Assembly: GCA_002310095.1 (NCBI GenBank)
Contig: DBYH01000020.1
Span: 104,271-168,270, forward strand
DNA from: Firmicutes bacterium UBA1191
GTDB lineage: Bacteria > Bacillota > Clostridia > Peptostreptococcales > Anaerovoracaceae
DNA: 64,000 nt
Reading direction: 5' to 3'
A program made the position numbers and the translations under genes. Position 1 is the first letter of the stretch. The number at the start of each line of letters is the position of its first letter. Below the pieces are notes generated by a model that made no database searches, was not told the DNA's origin, and saw only the letters and a list, made by a program, of their open reading frames with translations. Shown here one piece after another: positions 1-8,795 of the stretch.

Positions 1-434
1 TAGACATCGCCGCCGAAATACTTGTCCACTGTGTCGAGCCAGATCTCCCGGCTCTCGTCGATCGGAATGATTCCGCCGCCTTCTTCGCCGCAGTCGATGT
101 AGTGAACCGAGCCGATGACATAGTCCCAGTCTCTGGTCGGTTTTCCCGCCAGACAGTCCTGCTCGACGCCGCAGAAAATCTCGATCCGCCCAGCGTACTC
201 TTCCGCCAGTTCGCGTACTTCTTTTTCGTAGGTCTTTTCTTCGGCCAGGGACATGCAGTAGCTCTCATCGAAAGGAGTGTATCCGTGTCCCGACAGTCCA
301 AAGGCAGCAAGTCCTTTTTCAACCGCTGCTCTCACCATCTCCTCCGGTGTGTTGTCTCCGTCGCAGAAGTTTGTGTGGGCGTGAAAATCCGCCAGGCCTT
401 TTTTATTCAGTTCAAGGTATCTGCTGAAATCCAT
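1..434 (-). CDS. hisJ: PHP-family histidinol-phosphatase, partial (C-terminus outside window)
   Basis: The first 144 residues of a PHP-domain metallohydrolase are visible; the gene runs off the left edge. The metal-binding HxH motif is seen near residues 17-20 (DFHAHTNFCDG), followed by the GLSGHGYTPF segment and a GSVHYI motif near residue 109, all typical of HisJ/HisK phosphatases. The role would be dephosphorylation of histidinol phosphate. It is the last visible gene of the his operon, 19 bp after hisIE. This fits because HisB here is the short, dehydratase-only form and the pathway would otherwise lack a phosphatase. The assignment from family and context is strong; metal content and exact substrate are inferred. 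Confidence 0.85.
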   Translation of the reverse strand, partial: MDFSRYLELNKKGLADFHAHTNFCDGDNTPEEMVRAAVEKGLAAFGLSGHGYTPFDESYCMSLAEEKTYEKEVRELAEEYAGRIEIFCGVEQDCLAGKPTRDWDYVIGSVHYIDCGEEGGGIIPIDESREIWLDTVDKYFGGDV

Positions 435-453
435 TTTCTGTTCCCCATGCTGA

Positions 454-1134
454 TCAGGTCATCTTCTCCTGTTTGACTTTGTGGTCGATAACGTGGCGGA
501 ATGCCAGTTCGGATTTTATGTCGTCGAGGGTTATCCCCGCCTCGACCATGAGCACCATTACATGATAAGCCAGATCGGCGATCTCGTAAACCGTCTCATC
601 TTTATCCTCTGCCTTGGCCGCGATGATCACCTCCGTGGATTCCTCGCCGATCTTCTTGAGGATCTTGTCCAGGCCTTTCTCGAAGAGGTACGTCGTGTAC
701 GACCCTTCCTTGCCCTCGGTCTTCCTTCCGCGGATCAGTTCCATGAGTCCTTCGTAGGAAAACTCATTATCACATACATCGTCATTAGACGATGAGCCTT
801 CCGCATCACCCGTTTCAAGGAGCGGATACTCGAAGCAGGACCATGTCCCCAGGTGGCAGGCCGGCCCATCCGGCTTGACCTTGACGACCAGGGCGTCTCT
901 GTCGCAGTCCGCCGTAATGGAGACGATGTGCTGGTAGTTCCCGCTGGTTTCGCCCTTGAGCCACAGCTCCTGACGGGACCTGCTCCAGAAGCAGGTCAGC
1001 TTTTTCTCCATGGAGATGCGCAGGCTCTCCTCGTTCATGTAGGCCAGAGTCAGCACCTGGTTCGTGTCCGCGTCGACGACGATTGCCGGCACCAGACCCT
1101 TCTCGTCGAATTTTATTTCCTCAACATTAATCAT
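454..1134 (-). CDS. hisIE: Bifunctional phosphoribosyl-AMP cyclohydrolase / phosphoribosyl-ATP pyrophosphatase
   Basis: This 226-residue protein carries both early histidine-pathway hydrolases. The N-terminal HisI domain (about residues 1-115) shows [18 protein letters not shown], the zinc-binding cysteine region near [11 protein letters not shown], and [11 protein letters not shown]. The C-terminal HisE domain (about 125-226) shows the MazG-like helices with [12 protein letters not shown] and a downstream EIADLAYH. It hydrolyses PR-ATP to PR-AMP and then opens the adenine ring. It lies 11 bp downstream of hisF in the his operon. Length and domain order are normal for the fused form. Confidence 0.96.
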   Translation of the reverse strand: MINVEEIKFDEKGLVPAIVVDADTNQVLTLAYMNEESLRISMEKKLTCFWSRSRQELWLKGETSGNYQHIVSITADCDRDALVVKVKPDGPACHLGTWSCFEYPLLETGDAEGSSSNDDVCDNEFSYEGLMELIRGRKTEGKEGSYTTYLFEKGLDKILKKIGEESTEVIIAAKAEDKDETVYEIADLAYHVMVLMVEAGITLDDIKSELAFRHVIDHKVKQEKMT

Positions 1135-1145
1135 GTTATGTCTCC

Positions 1146-1901
1146 TTATCTCGCCGGTATTCCTGCCTTTGCCATTGCCTGTTTCAGGTCCGAAATCTCC
1201 ACCTCTCTGAAGTGGAAGATGCCCGCTGCCAGTCCCGCGTCGATCTCCGGGATCTCCGTGAACAGCTCGATGAAGTCATCGATGCAGCCCGCTCCACCCG
1301 ATGCGATGACCGGAACGCTGACCGCTTCGCACACCTTTTTCAGGAGCGGAATGTCGAAGCCCTTCTTCACGCCGTCCGTGTCGATGGAATTGACCACGAC
1401 TTCGCCGGCGCCCATGTCCACGCAGCGGCGTATCCACTCGATGGCTTCCATGCCCGTGTTCTCGCGGCCGCCCTTGGCGAAGACTCTGTAGACTTCGTCG
1501 ATGAGTGAAATGTCCGCCGACAGCACGACGCACTGGTCGCCGTAGAGCTTCGCCGCCTCGCCGATGATGGACGGATTTCTGATTGCTCCCGAGTTGACAC
1601 TGACTTTATCTGCGCCGCACTTGAGCACCCTGTCGAAGTCTTCGATGGTGCTGATGCCTCCGCCCACGGTCAGCGGAATGAAAACATTCGCCGCCGTCTC
1701 CGTGAGTATTTCGGTGAACAGTTTCCGTCCGTCGCTGGACGCCGTTATGTCGTAAAAGACCAGCTCGTCCGCCCCCGCCTGTGTGTAGAACTTGGCCAGT
1801 TCAACAGGCGATGAAACGTCGTTCAGGTCCTTGAATTTTGTTCCCTTGACCACCCTGCCGTCCTTGACGTCCAGGCAGGGAATTATCCTCTTTGTTATCA
1901 T
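1146..1901 (-). CDS. hisF: Imidazole glycerol phosphate synthase, cyclase subunit
   Basis: This 251-residue TIM barrel begins [20 protein letters not shown], the family signature containing the first catalytic aspartate; the second catalytic aspartate lies in VVLSADI near residue 130. Phosphate-binding glycine loops (TVGGGIS, SGGAG) are visible. With HisH it converts PRFAR and glutamine-derived ammonia into IGP and AICAR. The ATG start is preceded by GGAGGAG five bases upstream on the minus strand. It follows hisA by 45 bp and precedes hisIE. Confidence 0.97.
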   Translation of the reverse strand: MITKRIIPCLDVKDGRVVKGTKFKDLNDVSSPVELAKFYTQAGADELVFYDITASSDGRKLFTEILTETAANVFIPLTVGGGISTIEDFDRVLKCGADKVSVNSGAIRNPSIIGEAAKLYGDQCVVLSADISLIDEVYRVFAKGGRENTGMEAIEWIRRCVDMGAGEVVVNSIDTDGVKKGFDIPLLKKVCEAVSVPVIASGGAGCIDDFIELFTEIPEIDAGLAAGIFHFREVEISDLKQAMAKAGIPAR

Positions 1902-1946
1902 CAGGTCTCCTCCGCGGCGTCTTCGGTCTAGCCGCTTCCGCGTGCT

Positions 1947-2660
1947 CTACCGCGCCGCTTCAATCGCTTCTCTCAGATCAATGGCTCCCGTGTAATAGGC
2001 CTTGCCGATGATGGCTCCGTAAAGGCCCCTCGCCGCCAGCCGCTTCACGTCGTCCAGAGTCGACACTCCGCCCGACGCCACGAGCCTCATACCGAACTTT
2101 TCCGACAGCTCCTCATAGAGCTCGTGGTTCGTGCCCTTCATGGCGCCGTCTTTGGAAATGTCGGTGACGATGATCGTCTTCACGCCCAGCCCCTGCATCT
2201 GTCCGCAGAAATCCTGAGCTGTCAGCTGCGTCTTTTCGGTCCATCCTTTTATGGCGATGAAGCCGTCCTTCAGGTCGATGCCCACGGCGATCTTTTCGCC
2301 CCATCTTCCGACTGCTTCTTCGAGAAAAGCCCGGTCCGTCACCGCAGCAGTTCCGAGAATGACCCGGTCGATGCCGGCGTCCAGATACTTTTCTATCACG
2401 CTGGTGCTCCTGATGCCGCCGCCGATCTCGCAAAAGCAACCGCTCTCTTTTTTGATCCTGCACACGGTTTCGAAGTTCGGTGTCGTTCCGTCCTTGGCAC
2501 CCTCCAGGTCGACTATGTGTATCTGCTCCGCTCCCGCCGCCGCGAAATCTCTGCCGATGGCAGGCGGATCGTCGCTGTAAATTGTCATGTCCTCATACCG
2601 TCCGCGCAAAAGCCTCACGGCCTTTCCGTCGAACAGATCTATCGCGGGAAAAATCTTCAT
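1947..2660 (-). CDS. hisA: ProFAR isomerase (HisA)
   Basis: The product is a 237-residue TIM barrel starting MKIFPAIDLFDGKAVRL, with the catalytic Asp in the first strand, GGGIR and ASGGV phosphate-binding loops and a second Asp in the VTDISKDGAM segment. It isomerises ProFAR to PRFAR. An upstream in-frame TTG exists, but the ATG at 2660 has a GAGGTG ribosome-binding site at proper distance, so I use the ATG. It is co-directional with hisH, 29 bp upstream of it on the minus strand. Confidence 0.96.
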   Translation of the reverse strand: MKIFPAIDLFDGKAVRLLRGRYEDMTIYSDDPPAIGRDFAAAGAEQIHIVDLEGAKDGTTPNFETVCRIKKESGCFCEIGGGIRSTSVIEKYLDAGIDRVILGTAAVTDRAFLEEAVGRWGEKIAVGIDLKDGFIAIKGWTEKTQLTAQDFCGQMQGLGVKTIIVTDISKDGAMKGTNHELYEELSEKFGMRLVASGGVSTLDDVKRLAARGLYGAIIGKAYYTGAIDLREAIEAAR

Positions 2661-2689
2661 TCCGCACCTCAAAAATATATCTATAGTTC

Positions 2690-3313
2690 TCAGATCTCGC
2701 AGAAGGCTCTCAGGATATTGAGCCCGACTTCGCCGCTCTTTTCCGGATGGAACTGGCAGCCGTAAACTTTGCCGTCGGCAACGGCCGCAGTGAGAGGCGC
2801 GCCGTGTTCGGTCACGGCGATGGTGCTCTCTCCGCAGTCCGCCCCGTAGTAGGAATGGACGAAGTAAACGTGGTCGCCTTCATTTATATATTTGAAGAGC
2901 GGTTCCTTTTTCTCCGCTGCCCTTCCCCGAAACTCCAGAGCGTTCCAGCCGATGTGCGGAATCTTGAAACTGTCGGGGACTGCACCTTTTATCGGCACGA
3001 TGCTTCCTTTTATGAGACCGAGCCCCTCGTGTTCGCCGTACTCGAAGCTCTTTTCGAAGAGAAGCTGCATGCCCAGGCAGATGCCCATGAGCGGCTTTCC
3101 TGCCTTTGCCTGTTTCGTAACTATTTCGGCCATTCCGCTGTTACGGAGTTTCTCCGCGGCGTCTCCGAAAGCCCCGACTCCCGGCAGAATGATCCTGTCG
3201 GCCGTCTCGATTGTTTCCGGGTCCGCGGTCACGACGGCTTCCTGGCCGATGTATTTAAGCGAGCTCTGCAGGGAAAAGAGATTCCCCACTCCGTAATCGA
3301 TTATGGCTATCAC
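2690..3313 (-). CDS. hisH: Imidazole glycerol phosphate synthase, glutamine amidotransferase subunit
   Basis: This 207-residue class I glutamine amidotransferase starts MIAIIDYGVGNLFSL. The nucleophile cysteine is in GICLGMQLLFE near residue 83 and the His/Glu pair is in CQFHPEKSGEVG near the C-terminus. It supplies ammonia to HisF. The start codon is GTG; its first G is also the last base of the hisB stop codon (TAGTG), with AAGGAG upstream, implying translational coupling. Confidence 0.96.
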   Translation of the reverse strand: MIAIIDYGVGNLFSLQSSLKYIGQEAVVTADPETIETADRIILPGVGAFGDAAEKLRNSGMAEIVTKQAKAGKPLMGICLGMQLLFEKSFEYGEHEGLGLIKGSIVPIKGAVPDSFKIPHIGWNALEFRGRAAEKKEPLFKYINEGDHVYFVHSYYGADCGESTIAVTEHGAPLTAAVADGKVYGCQFHPEKSGEVGLNILRAFCEI

Positions 3314-3900
3314 TAGAGAACTCCTTTCGTCGACGGAACTTCATCGGCGAATTCTTCCTCGATCCGCACGGCATCGCGCATACTTCTTGCCGCCGACTTG
3401 AAGGCTCCCTCGATTATGTGGTGTGAATTCGTGCCCGCGATTTTTCTGATGTGCAGATTGCACGCGGCGTTTCTGGCGAAGCCCATCCAGAATTCCTCGA
3501 CCAGTTCCGTGTCAAAATTTCCGACCTTGGCCGTCGGAATATCCAGGGCAAAACCGAGATAGCATCTTCCCGAAAAATCCACCGCCGTCAGTATGAGTGA
3601 TTCGTCCATCGGGATGATGGCGCTTCCGTATCTGCATATTCCCTTCTTGTCTCCGAGAGCTTCAGCGAATGCGTCGCCCAGAGCGATTCCTATATCCTCG
3701 ACGGTGTGGTGGTCGTCCACTTTCGTGTCTCCATCGCACTTAACATCCAGATCGAACCTTCCGTGCTTTGCGAAAAGGGTCAGCATGTGATCGAGAAAAC
3801 CGACGCCCGTGTCGATGTCCGACTTGCCGCTTCCGTCAAGATTCAGCTTCAGGGCGATGTCCGTTTCCGCCGTCTTTCTTAAGATTTCCGATGTCCTCAT
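3313..3900 (-). CDS. hisB: Imidazoleglycerol-phosphate dehydratase
   Basis: The protein has 195 residues and is the monofunctional dehydratase. It shows the repeated metal-binding motifs DHMLTLFAKH and DDHHTVEDIGIALG in the first half, and the GTNSHHIIEGAFKS and EVPSTKGVL C-terminal signatures. The open frame extends further upstream, but that extension overlaps hisC and has no family similarity; the ATG at 3900 overlaps the hisC stop codon (ATGA), so translation is probably coupled. No phosphatase domain is fused, consistent with a separate PHP phosphatase in the operon. Confidence 0.96.
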   Translation of the reverse strand: MRTSEILRKTAETDIALKLNLDGSGKSDIDTGVGFLDHMLTLFAKHGRFDLDVKCDGDTKVDDHHTVEDIGIALGDAFAEALGDKKGICRYGSAIIPMDESLILTAVDFSGRCYLGFALDIPTAKVGNFDTELVEEFWMGFARNAACNLHIRKIAGTNSHHIIEGAFKSAARSMRDAVRIEEEFADEVPSTKGVL

Positions 3901-4979
3901 TTCAGCTCCTCTATTACCTCTCCGAGAACTTTCAGGAATTCGTCCATCTGTTCTCTGCTTCCGATAGTTACTCTGTTGTACTGTGCCATCCGCTCCTTCG
4001 TGAAGTGGCGGATCAGCACTCCTCTCTTCTTCATTTCCTCGTAAATTCTGCCGCCGTCCACGCCCGGATATTTCATGAACACGAAGTTCGCCGAGGAGTC
4101 CGTCAGCTCGAAACCCATGGCGCACAGGCGTTCCTCTGTATATCGCCTATTAACGATGATTGTTCCGCAGTTCCCCCGTGTGTATTCTTCCTCCTCCAGG
4201 ACTCCGACTCCCGCCGCCATGGTCATGGCGTTCACGTTGTAAGGATTCGTCGAGTATCTGATGGTCTGAAGGTCCGTGATGATCTCCTTCGGGCCTACTC
4301 CGAAGCCCAGTCTCCCCCCCGCCAGCGATCTGGATTTTGAGAAGGTCTGAATGACGAGCAGGTTGTCGTATTTCTCAAGCAAAGGCAGGCTGCTCTCTGC
4401 TCCGAAATCCACGTAGGCCTCATCCACGACAACCAGATCCTCAGGATTCCTCGTCAGAATCTCCTCGATCTGCGCCCGTCTCAGGGCGATGCCTGTGTGG
4501 GCGTTCGGGTTGGCGATGAATATCGTTCCTCCCGCTCCCGCGTAATCCGCCGGGTCGATTCTGAACTCTTCATCGAGAGGGATTTCCCGGTAAGGCACTC
4601 CGTTCATGTCAGCGAAGACCGGATAGAACCCGTAGGTTATGTCCGGAAACACAGCCGGCTTATCCCCGCCGCAGAAAGTCATGAAAGCGAAGTTCAGCAC
4701 CTCATCGGAACCGTTTGTTATGATCACGTTATCAGCAGTCAGTCTGAGACCGCTGTCTTCCGACAGACGCTCCGCGAGTTTTTGCGCCAGAATTCTGCAG
4801 TCCGGATCGGAATAAAGATTCAGATTCTCCGCTGCTTCGGCGGCCTTTTTTCGCGCGGTTTGTGCAGGCGGAAACGGCGACTCGTTGGTATTCAGTTTCA
4901 GGTACTTCTGATCCTGGGGCTGTTCGCCGGGAACGTAGGGCTCCAGATCTTCGTACTTTCTGTTCAGAAATCTGCTCAT
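3897..4979 (-). CDS. hisC: Histidinol-phosphate aminotransferase
   Basis: This 360-residue fold-type I PLP aminotransferase shows KLNTNESPF at the N-terminus, the ITNGSDEVL cofactor loop, NPNAHTGI for substrate binding, and the Schiff-base lysine in TFSKSRSLAGGRLGFG near residue 216. It transaminates imidazole acetol phosphate with glutamate. It lies 17 bp upstream of hisG's end-to-start junction in the same operon and overlaps hisB by 4 bp. Length is normal. Confidence 0.95.
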   Translation of the reverse strand: MSRFLNRKYEDLEPYVPGEQPQDQKYLKLNTNESPFPPAQTARKKAAEAAENLNLYSDPDCRILAQKLAERLSEDSGLRLTADNVIITNGSDEVLNFAFMTFCGGDKPAVFPDITYGFYPVFADMNGVPYREIPLDEEFRIDPADYAGAGGTIFIANPNAHTGIALRRAQIEEILTRNPEDLVVVDEAYVDFGAESSLPLLEKYDNLLVIQTFSKSRSLAGGRLGFGVGPKEIITDLQTIRYSTNPYNVNAMTMAAGVGVLEEEEYTRGNCGTIIVNRRYTEERLCAMGFELTDSSANFVFMKYPGVDGGRIYEEMKKRGVLIRHFTKERMAQYNRVTIGSREQMDEFLKVLGEVIEELK

Positions 4980-5003
4980 CTTGCCTTTGCTTATTGCCTT
5001 TGC

Positions 5004-5627
5004 TTAATCTTCGATCACGCTTTCTAGTCTGCGTGAAATATCCACGATCTGCTTCGTTTTGAATTTGAAGCTGGACTTGTTTGAAATCAGGCGGGCGCTG
5101 ATGTCGGCGATTACGTCGATGACCTCCAGATTGTTTTCCTTGAGGGTCGTTCCCGTTTCGACCAGGTCGACGATGACGTCGGAAAGGCCGAGGATCGGCG
5201 CCAGCTCAATCGATCCGTTCAGGTGGATTATGTCTATGTCCGTTCCCGAAGCTGCGTAGAATTCACGGGCCACGTTGACGAACTTTGTCGCCACTCTGAG
5301 CTCGTTGCTCCTGTCGTAACTGAACCCCGCGGGTCCCGCGACGGCCATGGTACATTTGCCCACGTTCAGATCCAGAAGCTCGTACACGTCAGTTCCGGCT
5401 TCCATCAGGATGTCTTTGCCTGCCACTCCAATGTCGGCCGCGCCCCTCTCGACGTAGATGGCCACGTCGGAAGGCTTGACCCAAAAGTAGCGTACGCCGG
5501 CTTCGGGGTTTTCGAAGATCAGCTTTCTGTTCTTCTCCCTGATCGCCGGGCATTCGAAACCCGCCTTCTCGAACATGTCGTATACTTTGTCTCCGAGCCT
5601 TCCTTTAGGGAGCGCGATGTTGATCAT
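5004..5627 (-). CDS. hisG: ATP phosphoribosyltransferase, short form
   Basis: This 207-residue protein starts MINIALPKGRLGDKVYDMF and carries the PRPP-binding segment VDLVETGTTLKENNLEV near residue 155. It is the short HisG form that lacks the C-terminal regulatory domain; such enzymes need HisZ, which is encoded immediately upstream. The frame stays open further upstream but that region is the end of hisZ. The ATG at 5627 is one base from the hisZ stop. It catalyses the first committed step of histidine synthesis. Confidence 0.96.
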   Translation of the reverse strand: MINIALPKGRLGDKVYDMFEKAGFECPAIREKNRKLIFENPEAGVRYFWVKPSDVAIYVERGAADIGVAGKDILMEAGTDVYELLDLNVGKCTMAVAGPAGFSYDRSNELRVATKFVNVAREFYAASGTDIDIIHLNGSIELAPILGLSDVIVDLVETGTTLKENNLEVIDVIADISARLISNKSSFKFKTKQIVDISRRLESVIED

Positions 5628-5628
5628 G

Positions 5629-6615
5629 TTACTCACCGATCTCCACCTCCTCCCCGTCGAACTTCGAGAGCTTCCCAAGGTTGTCCATGTAGACGCCGAA
5701 GCCAATGGCTCTTGAGGTCCGCTTCATCCGCTTCATGAGCTTGTCGTACTGGCCGCCCGAAAGGACCCCGTCCGGAACACCGGCCACGAAACCCTTAAAG
5801 ATTATGCCGTTGTAGTACTTCAGGTCGCTCACTACTGAGAAGTCGATGTTCAGCATGTCCTCGAGACCTGCCTCTCTGAATGCGTCCACGATTTTTCTGA
5901 GGGCTCCGATGCTTTTTCTGAATGAGTCCTTCTCCTCAAAGGTGAAGAGACTGTTGTCCAGGAAGGATTTCTCCAGCTTCGGAATGACTTCTTCAGGAGA
6001 GCCGTAAGTGGTGACCAGGGTCTTCAGAAGCTCGGCCCTTGCCGGCCCGAGATCAGCGGCACGGCATATGCGCTCCAGCCCGTGGGCATTCTTGCTGCTT
6101 ATGCACATGGTGATCTGCTCTTCCGTTTCTCTTGTCACTCCGCAGCTTTCGAAGAGCTGTGTCAGAATGTCGAGATTGGACACGTCAAGCTTGGCCTCAT
6201 CGCTGAGAACCTTCATGCTCTCGGCCGCCAGCAGAAGCACCTCGCTTATGCAGGCATCGTCCACCGCGCCAAGGCACTCCAGACCCACCTGCATTATCTC
6301 CTTGAAGAATCTCGTCTTCGGCGAGACCCTGTAGATGTTCTCGTTGTAATAGAGCTTGATGATGCGGTTTCCTATGTGCCTGTTGTTCTTGACGATGGAC
6401 AGGGTGACGTCCGGCTTTAACGCCATAAGCATCCCGTCCGTGTCCGTGAATGTTATTATCTGTCCTGAATCCAGGAAGTCCATGTTTTCGGCGTAAAGTC
6501 CGAATTCTTCGAACTTGCTCATCCTGTACATGGAAAAGCCATGTTTTGCGTACAGTTGTCTGAGAGCAAACATGGCCTTTTCTTTGTTACTGAATATTTC
6601 TTCGTTGATTTTCAT
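5629..6615 (-). CDS. hisZ: ATP phosphoribosyltransferase regulatory subunit (HisRS-like)
   Basis: This 328-residue class II aminoacyl-tRNA-synthetase-like protein has the motif 2-like region LKPDVTLSIVKN near residue 68 and MQVGLECLGA near residue 109, but no anticodon-binding domain. HisZ subunits assemble with short HisG into the allosteric ATP-PRTase. The visible pairing with a short HisG in adjacent order hisZ-hisG supports this over a true HisRS. Translation appears coupled to hisG. Confidence 0.94.
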   Translation of the reverse strand: MKINEEIFSNKEKAMFALRQLYAKHGFSMYRMSKFEEFGLYAENMDFLDSGQIITFTDTDGMLMALKPDVTLSIVKNNRHIGNRIIKLYYNENIYRVSPKTRFFKEIMQVGLECLGAVDDACISEVLLLAAESMKVLSDEAKLDVSNLDILTQLFESCGVTRETEEQITMCISSKNAHGLERICRAADLGPARAELLKTLVTTYGSPEEVIPKLEKSFLDNSLFTFEEKDSFRKSIGALRKIVDAFREAGLEDMLNIDFSVVSDLKYYNGIIFKGFVAGVPDGVLSGGQYDKLMKRMKRTSRAIGFGVYMDNLGKLSKFDGEEVEIGE

Positions 6616-6628
6616 CTTTTGTCTGTTC

Positions 6629-7897
6629 TCATTTGAATCTGCTCAGTATTGATATCGCATGCCCCTCCAGACCTTCTTCTCTGGCAAGCAGCGCTACTTT
6701 GTCCGCCGCGGCTTCGAGTGCGTCAGCCCCGTAGTACGTCAGGGACATGGTCTTGGTGAAATCATCGACCGTAAGCGGACCCGCGAATCTTGCCGTGCCT
6801 GAAGTTGGCAGGGTATGGTTCGGCCCCGCGAAGTAGTCGCCCAGCGCTTCCGGACAGTTCTTTCCGATGAATACAGATCCGGCGTTCTCAACCTTGTCGG
6901 CGTACTTCTCCGCGTCGTCGAGGAAGAGTTCCAGATGCTCAGGGGCCAGCTTGTTGGTCAGTTCGATGGCTTCGTCTATGGTCTTGACGATGATGATCTT
7001 GCCGTTGACTTCGATCGACTCTCTGGCAATTTCCTGTCTAGGCAGTTCTGCCAGCTGTACCTCCAGCTGCTCGGCAGTTCTTTCCGCGACAAATCTGTCG
7101 GTCGTGATGAGGACCGACGTTGCCATCCTGTCGTGCTCTGCCTGAGACAGCATGTCCGCCGCCACGATACGCGCGTCTGCGCCTTTGTCCGCGATAACTA
7201 CGACCTCGCTAGGTCCCGCGATGAGATCGATACCCACCTGTCCGAAGACCTGCTTCTTGGCCTCAGCGACATAAGCGTTGCCCGGACCTACGATCTTGTC
7301 GACCATCGGCACGGTCTTTGTTCCGTAAGCCAGAGCCGCGATAGCCTGGGCTCCGCCGATTCTGAAGACCCTGTCCACGCCGGCTATCCTTGCCGCGGCG
7401 AGAATGACAGGCGCAATGCTGCCGTTGTCTGAAGGCGGGGATACCATTATGATCTCCTCAACGCCCGCGATCTTTGCCGGAATCGCGTTCATCAGAACTG
7501 TCGATGGATAGGCCGCCGTGCCGCCCGGAATGTAGATTCCGACTTTTTTGAGAGGAAGCACCTTCTGACGGAGAACGATCCCGTCCTCCTCGAGGGTATA
7601 TCCTTCCTTTACCTGCGCTTTATGATAATATGCGATTCTGTCAGCCGCTTCCTGAAGCGTGTTCATTACGTCTTCCGGAACTTCGGCGACCGCAGCATCA
7701 ATTTCCTCCTTGGTAAGCTCAAGGCTTGTGATGTCCGCGCCGTCCAGCGTTCTGCAGTAGTTGATGAGGGTAGGGTCACCGCCCATCTTGACGCCAAAAA
7801 TAATGTCCGCCACTACTCCGCTGACATCTCTGCCCGATCTGTCTCTGATGAGTACATCGTCCAGTGCATATTCGCCTTTTTTAAGAATCTTGATCAT
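6629..7897 (-). CDS. hisD: Histidinol dehydrogenase
   Basis: This 422-residue enzyme oxidises histidinol to histidine in two NAD-linked steps. Family signatures are KVGIYIPGGTAAYPSTVLM (about residues 115-135), GGAQAIAALAYGT, KIVGPGNAYVAEAKK, DLIAGPSEVVVIAD and the C-terminal GPNHTLPTSGTARF zinc/substrate region. It is the first gene of the his operon: a consensus promoter lies about 70 bp upstream and GGGGAG precedes the ATG. The order hisD-hisZ-hisG places the last enzyme first. Confidence 0.97.
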   Translation of the reverse strand: MIKILKKGEYALDDVLIRDRSGRDVSGVVADIIFGVKMGGDPTLINYCRTLDGADITSLELTKEEIDAAVAEVPEDVMNTLQEAADRIAYYHKAQVKEGYTLEEDGIVLRQKVLPLKKVGIYIPGGTAAYPSTVLMNAIPAKIAGVEEIIMVSPPSDNGSIAPVILAAARIAGVDRVFRIGGAQAIAALAYGTKTVPMVDKIVGPGNAYVAEAKKQVFGQVGIDLIAGPSEVVVIADKGADARIVAADMLSQAEHDRMATSVLITTDRFVAERTAEQLEVQLAELPRQEIARESIEVNGKIIIVKTIDEAIELTNKLAPEHLELFLDDAEKYADKVENAGSVFIGKNCPEALGDYFAGPNHTLPTSGTARFAGPLTVDDFTKTMSLTYYGADALEAAADKVALLAREEGLEGHAISILSRFK

Positions 7898-7964
7898 CTT
7901 CTTCTCCCCTATCTTCTTTATTGCTTTATTGCTTTATCTGAATAAATAAGTAAATCGTATTGTT

Positions 7965-7993
7965 ACTATAACCCCTCTTCCTTTACATGTCAA
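7965..7993 (-). promoter_or_regulatory. sigma-A promoter of the his operon
   Basis: On the minus strand TTGACA (7988-7993) and TATAGT (7965-7970) are separated by exactly 17 bp. The predicted start site leaves a leader of about 60 nt before hisD, too short for a T-box or leader-peptide attenuator, so I see no histidine-responsive RNA element. It lies just after the terminator of the upstream GntR gene, so the his operon is an independent unit. Confidence 0.85.
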
Positions 7994-8033
7994 GGGTATC
8001 TGACCTTAAAATGCCTTTATAATGCAATAAAAT

Positions 8034-8061
8034 ACCCGGCAGCCTTTTCGGCGTGCCGGGT
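8034..8061 (-). terminator. Intrinsic terminator of the hut/GntR operon
   Basis: An 8-bp GC-rich stem (ACCCGGCA/TGCCGGGT) continues inward with GCC/GGC. On the minus strand it is followed by TATTTTATT. It lies 16 bp after the GntR stop and separates the hut unit from the his promoter. Confidence 0.85.
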
Positions 8062-8076
8062 CTGCTCTTTATTCTG

Positions 8077-8733
8077 CTATAGCCACCGCTCCGCGGCCCT
8101 CTTGGCCGAGTTCTTCAGGTGCTTTTCCACGGCCTTCTTTGCCGCGGAAACATTTCCCGCCTCGATGGCCTCGTAGATGAGCGTATGCTCGCTCAGGATC
8201 TTGCCCAGATTCTCCTTCCTGGCCAGGATTCCCTGTCTCGCCAGATCTATGTACTCCTGATATGACATGAGGGCCTGCATAATGAACCGGCTCCTGGTCA
8301 TCTGGTAAATGAGCTTGTTGAATTCCTCATCGGCAATGACGAGGTTTTCAACCATTTCCTTTTCTGTGTAGAGTTTCATGACATCGAGCTGCTCTCTGAG
8401 CTTTTCCATGTCCTCTTCGGTCTTGTTCTTTATCGCCCACTCTACCGCCAGCTGCTCCACCGCGTTTCTGACCGCGTATATGTCAAGCAGGTCCGACTGC
8501 TCGAACCCCTTGGCAAAACAGCCCTTGTTCGGAATGTACTCTATAAGATTTTCCTTTGTCAGCTGCTTGAACGCCTCCCTTACGGGCGTCCTGCTGACCT
8601 TAAGCTCTTCCGCGATCCTGTTCTCAACAAGCTTCTCTCCGATGGCGTAATCTCCGTTGATAATACGCCCTCTCAGAATCTGAACGATCTCGTCCGCCAG
8701 GGAGCTTTCACCTTTTAGTACCAGATCTGTCAT
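8077..8733 (-). CDS. GntR-family (FCD/FadR-type) transcriptional regulator of the hut region
   Basis: A 218-residue regulator. The winged-helix domain (about 10-80) contains ENRIAEELKVSRTPVREAFKQL, the GntR recognition signature; the helical FCD domain (about 90-210) is ligand-binding. The usual metal triad is partly altered: the position normally reading D-x-x-F-H reads DEEFN, while later histidines (SEHTLIYEAI and VEKHLKNS) remain. AGGAGGTG precedes the ATG. It is the last gene of the hut unit, 62 bp after ftcD, so control of hut (or of the his operon right behind it) by urocanate or another intermediate is plausible but inferred. Confidence 0.85.
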   Translation of the reverse strand: MTDLVLKGESSLADEIVQILRGRIINGDYAIGEKLVENRIAEELKVSRTPVREAFKQLTKENLIEYIPNKGCFAKGFEQSDLLDIYAVRNAVEQLAVEWAIKNKTEEDMEKLREQLDVMKLYTEKEMVENLVIADEEFNKLIYQMTRSRFIMQALMSYQEYIDLARQGILARKENLGKILSEHTLIYEAIEAGNVSAAKKAVEKHLKNSAKRAAERWL

Positions 8734-8795
8734 ACATCTTCACCTCCTGCAAGCCTTTGAAGATGGTTCCGCCAATTATCTGTGACTATATTATA

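Noticed and set aside
7898..7964. T-box or leader-peptide attenuator before hisD
   Set aside because: The leader after the predicted start is only about 60 nt, with no histidine-codon run and no terminator/antiterminator pair.
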